In this document: positions 13,085 through 25,400 of the stretch, piece after piece
Position numbering within the stretch: position 1 is the first letter of the stretch
How the letters are laid out: the number at the start of each line of letters is the position of its first letter
NCBI GenBank assembly: GCA_964035545.1
Contig: OZ037765.1
Span: 16,796,698-16,860,697 of the forward strand
Reading direction: 5' to 3'
DNA length: 64,000 bases
Source: Bugula neritina
Lineage: Eukaryota > Bryozoa > Gymnolaemata > Cheilostomatida > Bugulidae
The notes under the pieces: generated by a model
What the model was told of the DNA's origin: nothing
Seen by the model: the letters and a program-made list of their open reading frames with translations, nothing else
The model's database searches: none
Translations under genes and position numbers: made by a program

Positions 13085-14400
13085 ATTGCTCATTACTGAT
13101 ACCAAGTTCAGTAACTATAACTATAAGTATAAGTATTAGTAGAACTAAACTGATAACTTATCACTATCACTATCACTATGACTATGAGTATGACTATCAG
13201 TTATCAATTACATTAGTCTTAGTGATAAGTCTAACTGTAAGTGTAACTCTCACACTAACACTCACTGTGGTGTGTAAGTCAAAGTGTAACAGAGTAATAC
13301 TAATACTTATACTCAGTAATACTAATAGTAATAGACATAAGACAATAGTACTAGTAGTACAGTAACTGAGTAAGTGTAACTCAATCTGTAAGTGCAACAG
13401 TGATACTGATAATCATAATACACTTACGCTTACAGCTAATGCTATTGTTAATCATTAATGTTAATGTTTATGTTAGTCATATTGTTATAACTTGTGGTTA
13501 TACTTATACTAATACTTATACTTATACTTATAGTCATACTACTACTAGTACTAGTTTATTACTACTACTAGTACTAGTACTAGTAATATTAATCTAATAT
13601 TGGGCCTTAATTTTTTTTATTTAACATGAAATAAATTTAGTAACTAAATATAATGTTAAATTTAATAAATATAATCATAATCATAATGTTAATCAATCAT
13701 AAAGTGGTAATGATAATGTCAATGTGCCAATGATTTTTATTATAATCATTATGATTATTATTATGATTAAATGCTACAGATTATAATAATAAATCGAAGT
13801 AATATTTTATTTATTATTATAGTGTTTTGCTTTTGGTTTTACTATTAGTATTATTAATAATATTAGTTAATAGTAATATAAGTATACTCATTATCATTAC
13901 TATTAATAATATTAGTATAACATTAATGATTAACTAGTAGTGGTACTGCCACTGGTAGTGGTATAATTAATTGTAATACTAATAATAATACTATGAATAA
14001 CTATGATTAACCAAGTATAACTTAAAATTAGTATTACTATTATGGTCATATTTAAAGTGATATTTAGTTTTATAATTATTGGTATAGCTATAAAATTTAT
14101 AATTGTAATTAAATTATAGGCTAAGGCTAATTATATGGTTCATCATTATGATTATCATAATAATGCCTTAGTTATTAGACAAAGACAACACAGGCACTAT
14201 CAGTATCAGTGAGTGTAACTGTCAGTATCACTATGACTGTGAATATGTGTAAACAACACTCACACTGACTGATGGTAACACTAACAGCGATAGTAATGCT
14301 AACAATATGAGTATTACTTTACTAGCAATAGTATTAGTTATTGTGGCTTATAATGATGGTATTACTATTAGTATTAGGTCATGTTGTAGCAATTAAATTT
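13085..14400. repeat. degenerate 6-bp-periodic AT-rich patch 2
   Basis: About 1.3 kb of drifting hexamers: TAACTA, TAAGTA, ATCACT, ATGACT, TAACTG and TAAGTG, then TACTTATAC and ACTAGTACTAG blocks, then TTATCATAATG-like blocks. As in patch 1, C and G swap at one position of the unit. Short palindromes such as ACTAGTACTAGT are frequent near 13540-13590. Open reading frames here are low-complexity by-products. Confidence 0.65.
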
Positions 14401-17400
14401 AGCACAGCAAGCTCAAGTATAACTGTAAAATTCCTATTCAATTATTGGCAGTCGTATTTCAAGTCAATAAATCACTATAAGTAAATTTTGCTGACAGGAA
14501 TATTTTGTTACAATGATAGTGGTGGTGATGATAATAATTATAGAAATGCTATTTTATTTTAAATAAGAATATAAACATTTTTATTGTTATTGAATAATGA
14601 TTAAATTATAGATCTTTCTAGTTATAGTTGATATTAGTCACATTTACAGTGCTTACCTATTACCTATTAATATGATTATAGTTCATTGTAATATATGAAA
14701 TCAAAATTTGAAGCTGCAATAGTTAAATTTAAAGTTTAGATTTTAGTGTTTTTAATAATGTTCACTTGTTATTTTTCAACTTTGAAATCACCAAATATAA
14801 TTATTTCTTAGTGATAGTACCACTTATTTATAAAACCTTATAATACTCAAACATACTTATTATCATTATGATGAAGATGGCAATTGCTTGTTAGTCTATT
14901 CAATAAGTTTAATGGCTCGTGAGTATTACAATATCATCAACATAAGTATGAACATAAAATGCAAATAATATTATCATTGATAAATTGAATTGTCATGATG
15001 TTAACTGTTGATTACTACAATAATGATTATAATTATCACAGAAAAATTCGACTCAGTCATATCAGCTACATTTAAAATCGGTTATGATTAATAATTTCTG
15101 AAAGTTGGTATAATTACAACTCTAATAGTTAGTTTTGACCATCATTGAAATGTACATTTAGGTAGTTTTATATTATTTAAAATGAAAATTATCAGCTATT
15201 CCAGTAGTTGGAGTACAATAATATGGATGTTTTAAATTATTGATAACACTAATATTCAGTATGCCCAAGTGTTTAGAATCTTTATCTGTCGTAGCCTTCA
15301 TTTTTCTGCTGCCAAATCAAAATATTTTCTCATTCCTCACAGTTTTTCCTGCTGTTTACAAAGCTGTGCACTTTCAAACAAATGTTATATATTCTAAATT
15401 TTAATGTTTGGTTGATGACTCTATCTGCTCACTAGATTCTCCATAAAGCTTAATATAGCTTATAAAAAACAAATTATTAGTATTGTTTTTAATGCTGTAG
15501 CCCAGATAAGTGCTGCTGTAACTTTAGTCAAACGGGTTTCTGTGTTTCGTACACTAACTACTGTACACAAAATGAATAATGAATCCACTCCAAACCCAAA
15601 TAATAAATAAATATCGAAAATATGTATATTGATGTGTATCTGAAAAAGTGGGTACGAAATGACCTTCACCCAATCAAAAGTACCATAGGAATGGCAAGTA
15701 ACAAGAGATCAACTGCCTAAAATATTCATCTTTTTATTTGAATTTCTCCAAACTGCTTTTCATTGCTTGCTATTACTGTTTTGCATTCTTTCATATTTCA
15801 TTCCAAAAGTGTTTTGGTGCTGTCTGAGATCTTTATTAACTTACAAGTGTGGGGGCCATCCCATATGGCTTACAATAATCTTCCCGGGTGTGTGTCCAAG
15901 TTAACTATTCACCACCATTGGCTGTATTTCTATCTGTGCATGTTCTCTTTTTGTAGTCTAACAAGCTGTATTATTCAACCGTACACACCCTCAATCGTAG
16001 CCATTTCACGCTGCATTTTTTTCTGCTAACATTACAGTGCTGTACGCATTTTATTTTTGGTAGAATGCACCATTTATTGTTATAATTTTTGTAATTGCTG
16101 TTATTGGCACAATTTTACTCAATAGGAATAAAAACAAAAAACAAAGCAAATTCATTTAAAAAAATTATTGTCATTGGGTTGGTTACCAAAAAGCTTATGA
16201 CTGAATTTCAATTACATAATTCTAGAAGGAAAACGGTAATTTCATAGCAAAGCAGAGCTGCTAAATAAATCATTGATATAAAAAGTACACATTACCAAAA
16301 GTGTTTTACTACATCACGATTTTTCCAATTCTGGTTTGGAAAACTTTTGGAACTTTAAATTGACATTTGCTATTATGTACCATTGCAATATCTTCTGCAA
16401 CATCATTTTTGCTAGTAAATTGCTTATTGTTCCTAGGTTTAATAAATATCATTATAAGCTGCATACTATAAAATTAACAGCATCTTTCATAATTCAGATT
16501 TATAGTTACCATTCGTTTGTGATAATTTTGCAAATAAAGAACTTTTGTATAAAACCTTATTTTTAGCTTAATTTGAAACAGTTGCTTATCATTAACCCAG
16601 AGCTTTCAATTGCATCTGTTCACACAAGGGAGTTAATTATTAATTACTTCAACTGAACTAATGGTATTATTTAACTTGAAGTAAGAATTTTAATGGTTTA
16701 CAGGAAAATAGAGTGTCTGATAAATTATTAAATCCTGAACATCAAGTGTTATATTTCAACACTCAATTTGCTAAACAGTAATGAGTTATAACTTGGCAGT
16801 CGTAAATTGAAATTCAATAGTCTATTCGTCCTGTTATTAGAATAAATTGATATTTTTTCCCAAAATGTTTGCCAAAAAAAAGAATTATGACAAAATTATA
16901 TTGTGGTTTTTCCTACTACGCAAAAACATTAAGAAAGTAAAATGGCTGGTTGTAACTTTGCACACCTTCAACTTCATTGAAAGTAATATAATCTATGCCC
17001 ATAAAATACATTATTTACAAATTTCCCTTATAAAAATTCACTATATTTTAACAAACTCAAGAATCTTGCAAAGTTGGGATAAACTATTTTTAGTTAGTTT
17101 TATTTGGAGTTGAAGCAGCGGGATAATTTTGTTTATTTGAAACATGTTAGTCAAAACTGTCAAAATTAAAATTGGTGAAGAAACTTTCACCAGTCAACTG
17201 CACATTGCAACCAAATTTCCCAACGGTAACTTTCCCTTGAAAGCAGATAATTATGCCAACTGATAATGTAAGCAGCTTCTCAGAGTGGCTCAGATCATTT
17301 GATAAAAACTGAGTGAATACCTCACAGCAGTTTATTGTTAACAGTTTTTACCTTGAATGTCAACAAAAAATTCGAGTTCAGAGCCAAGTCCATTTTATTG

Positions 17401-19480
17401 GATTTTTTTTTCTCTACGTTAGTTAATATGATATACTACAAAATATACTACAAGCTATAACAATTATGATGTAAATATGTTATTCTCTATAGCTGTTTAG
17501 ATTATTCAACATACTCACTCTAAATGAAACAACTAATCTTGAAATATTTTGTTATGTATATGTATGTTTTATTATATATCTGCCGAAGCAATTATTGTAA
17601 GCTGTAGTTCCTTTTGCCAAAGATATTTTAAATTTTTAAGCTTCAAATAGTTAAACTAATAATATTTTCTAATTTTTTTGATATATTTATTAAAGTTTTA
17701 CAATTCCACTACATGAACAGGACAAAGCGGAGATGGGTGAGAAAGATTGAAGTTGTACAATTGAAGTCTTTGCAGCTTCAAAGTTAATAACGTCTTAGAC
17801 ATGTAACAAGTTTTGCGTTAAAATATTGGAATCCATACAGTGGAACATGAAATTATTAGTTAGTTGAAGGATTGCTGGGCTAACTTGAATATTTCTGCTT
17901 GAATAATGTACTTATGTATTATACTTTATGCTCTGTTTTACAATTTATGATGACAGAGTTTATTCTTTGTATAGAAAATGAAAAGAAAAGTTACCACCAG
18001 CTGAGGTCTGTCTCCATCTCTTTGAATAATTGTATTAGACAAAGGAAAAGTAACACAAGCAATCAAGTCTGAAGTCTTCCCCTATATGGAAATTTAGAAA
18101 GTTGAAATGGCCTGGTAAGTTGGATTACCTTTTAGAAGCTAAATATGCATGCTTGTAATATTCTTATAACCTGGTAGCATTTTTATTTCAAACAAAATGT
18201 TATTATGTACTCTGTTGTGTAATATTAAGTATTATATTGCTCAAATTAACAAATTTCAATTGTAAAACAAATTTGAAATATTTGAATTGTGCGACATTAG
18301 TTTTTTAATTCTTTCAGTTTATAAAAGTTCATTCAGCCAGACAACTGAAAACTTTAAATTATACCGCAAATTTGAAAACATGGTCTATGCTTGACAGGAT
18401 TGCATTTGTATGCATCTAAAATTTATCTGATCATTTGGTGTAAAAATTTCTATAGCTAATAAAAGCTTCCTCCCTCTTAAATGACTGCAGTTGGAACTTT
18501 TAATTATACATAATTTAAAGCTTAAACTGAGCCCAGTGTGAGAATAGAAAACAGGCTGGAGTTTTATGTAAAGAGATCATTGAAACCTTATTTTTCCCAC
18601 ATTTTAAACCACGTGATAGAGGGTAAGATAAATCTTAATAAACTTGAACCCTAATGAATATTAAATAGTTTCATGTTATTTACCAATACCAGTTGTAGGA
18701 TGTTACACCAAATATTAGTTGCAATATTGTCCAATTGTTGCCAATGTATGGAGCTGTAGCAATGAACACTTGAGTGTAAAAGTGCTCCTGCAGATTTTAT
18801 GAACAAAGTATCCCCCATTCTTTTGCCAGAAAGCTCAACAACCAGGAACTTATCTCCACTTGATATAAGCTTACAAACTGTAAAATGCATCTGTCTTCCT
18901 TTTGCTTCCTTATGTTGTCCTTATGTTTTTTCACAACCACTACAGTTGGAAATTAGAACGTGCAAATATGTCTCCCAAGATACAGTTAATGTTTTGTGTT
19001 CTGTAAAATTAATTATCTGATTGGGTTATGCATATCCAGCTGGAAACCAATTCTAAGTTAGCAAGGACATGCAATTCCATGTTGTGTTGTATCCATAACT
19101 TGTAACTGAGCACAGCTGCTTTCATTGATGAGAATTTTTCGAATTGTTGAAAATGCATCAAGTTCGGACCAAAATTGGATTTAAGTTTCTAGAAAAAGTC
19201 TTGAGGAAGCATTTAGGATGGTAACAGTTGTTAACCATGTTGTTGTTCTGATTGAAGCAAACCCAAGCTGTTGGGATGAGGAAATCATTTTGTAATTTGA
19301 TGATGATGTTGTGGGGCATTAGACCATGACCAGGCTGTAAATATAGATAGAGCTGAAGATTAATCACACCATAGTCATGTTATTTGGTATACTACTATTC
19401 ATTTTCCTCTGGTTATGATGACTCTACCATACTGAGTGTTAAGATGATAAGCTCTAGCAGCCTGTCACATTCTATGGATA
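14401..19480. other. 5 kb intergenic, no gene seen
   Basis: AT-rich sequence with only short, unconserved reading frames. No tRNA, transposon ends or tandem arrays stand out. It lies upstream of the plus-strand zinc-finger gene, so unseen 5' untranslated exons or regulatory DNA may be present. Confidence 0.3.
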
Positions 19481-22400
19481 ATGATCGACTTGAGAGCAAC
19501 GACTTGTACTAGTAGTTTATCACAGGGTTGTAATTGCACCAACACCGCTTCTGTGAATACTCTTAACACCATGAATATGGATCATGACTGGTATTACAAA
19601 TGGTTATTATTCTCTCACCTTCAGACTAGAGACTGGCAGCATCAACTTCTTTCGAACTCTGTGAGATCTGCATCAAACGAGATGACATTAGTTACTGCTG
19701 TCGAGTATACCTGCTGCCTCTGCAAACGTGGTGGTCAGACAGTCAAACATTCACCTAGCACCGTCACCAGACTGTTAGGAGTTCTAAATCTCAGTACACT
19801 TCCGTCTGCGTTATCAAAGTCAGAGCTAGACGAAAGAATAGGTCTGTGTGATAGTTGTGAGAAGCAGCTGAAGAAGGTGGAGGAAGCAGATACCGTGAGA
19901 GAGAAATTAAAGGAATCACTCAAGAATAATCTTGAGCATCTTTCAACACCTGTTACTGGTAAATTTTAATAAGATTTTATAAACTGTTGAAAAGCGTAAA
20001 TTAAAAGAAATGGTTTTATATGTTTTAGAAGTTAAATATTCGTAAAACAGTGCTCAAACAGTTTGTAAAATCAGTCATATTTGTGTTGCTCTAAAGCAGC
20101 TGTCATCCAAATTTCCACTGGCTGGTGCTGTGTGTATTGGCCAACACCTTGTCTATGTGCTCTGCTGTCACCTGTTGTAGCTGACCAGCTTCCTAACACT
20201 ACATTAATAATTGAACTTGTAAGAACTAAATTATTCCAAATTATACAGTGAGTGCAATCCTAATTACTATCTTTAGTTGCAGTACATTTAGCTAGCAATG
20301 GGGTTATTATGTTACTAGTCAACCAAAGCTAGTCATTATGCAGCCTTAATATTTGCTGTCATTTGAATCGGCCTTTGACAGCTAAACGTAATTTATCAGT
20401 TCAATTCAATTCAATGGCCTAGCATTGTTGTTATACTCATGGCTGTTTATAAGCTGTGCTTTGTGCTGAGCTCATCAATTGAAAAAGGATTTTGAACTGT
20501 CACATTGACCTATATAGCAATAGCACGGTTTTCCATCATAATTATTATGCTGCTTGTGTCGTAAACAACTAAGGCACGTTATTTGCGCCATCTTTAGCCA
20601 AGTGGAAATCATGGAATACTGGGATTTTGATTCCTTCTTTTCAGATAAGTACTCTTCGGATATGAGTTTACCTCTGCTAGGTGGCACCCCTGTGCCGGGC
20701 AGCTTTCCTTTCCAGCATACTATGCACAAAGCTAATGAAATCACTCCTAGTCTTCAACATTCCATGAAACGTAAAATCTCTAACATAGCCAACTTGTCGA
20801 CTGACACCAGTGGTTCCTGTAAAAAGTTGCGTAAGGCTCAACTGGAAGAATCATATGAAGCAAGAGATGGTCACACTTACGCTGATTCCTCAGATGAGGA
20901 AAATGCTTTGAAGGTAAGGTTTTATTTGAAATATGTGAATATATACCATTACTGTGAATATATACCATTACTGTGAGTTTATATATTGGCTGCCATTAGC
21001 ATGGGGGAGAAGGTGCTTGCAGGTCAAAGCAGCAGTCATTGGTTTAAACTGCCAGTCAATCATTAGAACCTTATGCTAAACTACAACATATCTTTTCAAA
21101 TATATATACGATATATGTTTATGTGTCATGGTTTTGAAAATGGGAAACTGGTTTTGTATATGATGTCTAATGGTAAATAATTTAACCACCGTTGCAAAGT
21201 TTCTAACGTCTACATTGCATGCTCAATTTAATTTTATGTCGACTGGTTTTGCCTTAAATTCAATGGAGGTATAGAGATTTCAGAATTTGCCTAATTGTAG
21301 TTTTTTTAAACTCTGCACTTTCAATCAAATCGTTTAATCAGGAGATATAAGTCAAATATAGGTAATAGACGCACCTTTTAGTATATTTTGATTAAATTGG
21401 GATGGTATATCTACCAAAAATAAGGGCGAATTGATCTTTTGAATTTATTTCTGTCTGCTTATTGAATTGTTTAACTTTTTTGTCACTAAAACTATACTTT
21501 TTCATATAATACTTGTCATTTTGTATATAGAAATAGTTCTCTGCCTGTTTTTGGTTCATAAAACTACCACATATGTATACTTTTTTATTAGCTCCAGTTT
21601 CTAATTTTTATGCAACTCCTTTTTATTAAGGTGAAGATGTCTTGAAATAGTTTTTGTTCCTAAAAGAATGAATATTTTCAAAATCTATTGCCTAATCTTG
21701 TTTGACATTCCCATTAGTAATTAACTGTGTGTTTGTAAATTCTTCTAGATCAGTGGAACGTCCCCACACAGCAGTCTAAGTGACTACACTCCACCACCAT
21801 CCATCTCTCCTCGACCCAACTCAGGTCACATCACACTTGCCCCCACAGAGTCTGTACAACAGGTAGGTTATGAGCAGCTCTTTCTTGAATTATGCATTTG
21901 CTACAGATTTACTTACATCTTATCTGAATGGTTTCCAGCATGAGTATATTGTTTGAGTGGAATCAGTGCTGTGCTCTGTTGACTGCAGCAATTGTTAGTG
22001 GGCTGCTTCTCAACATTCTGGTACGTGTGAGAGGCTGACACTTATGATTCTTATTGAGAGTGTGGTAAGACTGGTGTTGGTGCCAAAGCTCAGCTGGGTG
22101 TCTCTATTGGAGCAGCTGGATTACGGTGCACTGGTATGAGTTGCAGTGTTGTAGTTGGTAGCCACTGATTGGCTGGGCATGGTAACTGTTGACCTGATGA
22201 GTTGGCACTAGCTGATAAATTTGTTTGGCAGCTGAGTGATGGCCTGGCAGTGACAGTGAGAGCCTAGCAGCTACTCTAGTAGTGTGTAGTTTGCCTTCCA
22301 TCTGTTATTCTGCTGGCAATTTGTTGATCACAGTTTGGTCACACATGATTGATGTCATTGCATCAATAAGTGCGAAAATAGATTAAAAGGAAGATGAGGC

Positions 22401-25400
22401 AGTATGACCAACATTGTTGACATATTTTGATGGTGAATTTCTGATTGCCATTACATTATTTTTGATGAGGAAACATTGAGGTTTAGCTTGTTAGAATTAT
22501 AATTAACTATTTTATAGCAGGGTTGGAGCTTGATCACCTACTTGCAGGGTCTTCATAAATCTTCAACTTTAAGGTGCATGTCATGAAGACCTAGTTCTAC
22601 TTTGGGAGGATAACTCTTTATTATTGTAACTAGGGGTTTTAACCTTGTACTTGTATTTAGGTACTGACAGAATTGCCTTGTGGAAGAAACAGGCGTAAGC
22701 AGGCAAGGCCAGTTAAGGCTGAGGTGTTGCCAAACCAGAAGTTCTTCGCTCAATGTTCACCGCCCATGTCAATGCGGACTCCCTCCCCTGCAGTGCCCTC
22801 AGAGAGAGACAGCCCGTCAGCTGGTAATCCTAGTCGGGGCTCTACACCGAAGCTGCTGGCCTCTGTCTCTCCTCTCTCACTAGCATGTCAACTACCCCAG
22901 CCTCCCACACCCCTTCCTTCTGTGTCATCAGCCTGTGCAGCTGTGACCAGTTCAGCTGCTGCATTATCTGGCAAAGTTACACCATCTTGTGATAGTGTGA
23001 GTTCACTGAGTGCTACTCCTATCTCTAATACTCTTCCACTAGCCAGCTCCCTGCCCTTGTCATATCCCTCATTCTACTCCAACAGCATACAAAACAACCT
23101 CATTCTCCTCCACTCTCAGCCCTCCATGCAAACACCTGCCGCTGCCTCAGCCATGTTGTTTGCCCAAACACTTCTCAATTCTGTCTCCAAAACACCAGCT
23201 ATGCTGCCCATCAACGGCAGCAGTATGTTCAGACAGAATAACCAAGCTGCAACTAGCCGGTCACTGCCCTTCACCAAATCAAATTCTGAATCAAAAGCTG
23301 AGCAGTCTGTTTCCAAATCTCTGTTACCGGCAAAGAAAGAGCCTAAAGTTTCACCAATTAACTATTCAACACATTCTGTGAGTATCCATACGACATAGTT
23401 TATGTGGTAATTTATGCTTGTTTAATTTTCTGAAATGTCTTTGTCCACCAGGAACAGGGTTTGTAGACAGCATTTATACACGTGTACTAGCTTAGATATT
23501 TACAGGAGTAAAAATTTTTACTAGTGCTGCTATTTCACAACTGGCCATACTAACTAGAAGTCATTTGTGAACAAAAAGCCACTGACAAGATTAATCCTTT
23601 AGTTTCAACTCAGAGTACCTCTTTGTTGTTTTATTGAAGTTTAGATTAAGGCACTCATCTATTATAACTCCCCCCCCCCCACCCTCTACTAAATGAAAGC
23701 AGACTATTTGATTGCTAGCATTTAGTACACTCTGGCCATTTTAACTGTTTCTTATAGTTTCTTCTGTACAATTATAGAATTCTGCAATGGCTCTCTCCTC
23801 CCACAACTCTGGGCTGCTAGCTAAGACCATAGAGACGCACACTCTGGTGAAGACAGATAAAAGGAGGTATTGTAAGGTCTGCGCAGCTTCCAGCCGTAAA
23901 GCCAACAATGGCCGGCCTCCACAGTCTAGGTAATGACACTGCATGCACTGGTTGTACATGGCTGTGTTTAGTGTGAAGTGGCTTATAAATTAACAAGACC
24001 TTGCACTACTATTTACCCCAAATAAAATATGCATTCAATCTCTTCTCTACTTGAATTACCTTACACTAGAGTTTTACTTACTTTGATGGAAAAATAGCCC
24101 CATTTGTTTGTGAGCTGATAACTCCACACAAAGTTTTTGTCTATTCAACTTGCTTTTAGATATTATGCTGGTTATGCAAGTGTAGTTTTTCTTACTATTT
24201 GTACATGTTGGCAAGAATGAAGCCCTGCTTTTACTTACCTACTTTTTTGCTTTTACTTTGTTTTATATAATGCTTCTGCATTAGATATGAGTGAGGTATT
24301 TATTGTTTGTGCAGGTTTTTGTGTCTGGTGTGTGACTTGCCCATGTGTAGAAGTTGTATAGAAGAACACAGGTTCATGGTTATGTAAGTATATCTGCTTT
24401 TCCTTCCTTTAACCCCAACTACATTACTATAGCATCAAATAATTATAGCCATGTTGTTAATATATACCAACTGTTGGCATCACAACTTGGGACATGTTGA
24501 AGTGAGAAATATTTTAGTCATTTTAAAAGTCAAAGAATACAAGACATTCTAGAACTTCTATCAGGGATATTTTAACTCTGAAAATAGGTCAAAATTTAAC
24601 AACAGTTTCTCTAATGAATATTTGCTAGAACTGTATTTTTAAAACAACTTGGTTGAAGCTTCAAATATGTTTACAGCATTATTAATTGCCCGCCGCTAAC
24701 TACCAACGTTACACACATTTTCTCACCTTTTAAATATATAAAAACTAACCGTTTGCTGTGAAACACATAGTAGATTTTTACTATCCTAGCTGCTAAACTA
24801 AGTTCCAGTTTACAATGTATTGCAGCAAGTTTAATAATTCTACATTACTCCTGGTGTGTGTCTTCCAGGTAAATTCAATGTTGTCCAATCTCTATTGTAT
24901 TGTATGCAGATGTTTTTATTTCTCCTTATCATTATATTTGTGTGTGAATGTATATAACTTGTCCAAATTTAATCTGTAGTTTTAAGGCTATTTATTATTT
25001 TGGGAGTTGATTTTGAGTACCAATGAATATTTTTGTTCAAAGTTATGTTGTAAATGCTGAGCATTAATTTGATTTTTGAGCTACTTTTTAACTAGACTTC
25101 TATGATTAGTATCGTCAGTAGAAAGTATTGTTCAGGCTTTAAGAATGTTCTTTGTTGTATGTGATTTCACTTGCTACAGCTGACAGTGCTATGGTCAGAG
25201 CCAATGCATTACATTGATAACTACATTGTTCTATTTTCAGTTTTCTACACTTACACCTCATAGTGACTACTATCATGTGTAAGTGTTGAAACTAAAAGTA
25301 GACATGTCTTACCACATAGCACTTTATCTGTTACACCACCATTTGTGAACCTAAAAGACCTATTGGTTCTGAGAGGTTTTACCAGTGACCTAGTGCTTGA

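Noticed and set aside
13197-13597. Short hydrophobic reading frames on both strands
   Set aside because: Produced by the 6-bp-periodic low-complexity patch; no start context or conserved motif.
23778-24383. Remnant of a piggyBac transposon rather than a host gene
   Set aside because: The Cys cluster is part of a multi-exon frame with consistent phases and no transposase core or element ends nearby.
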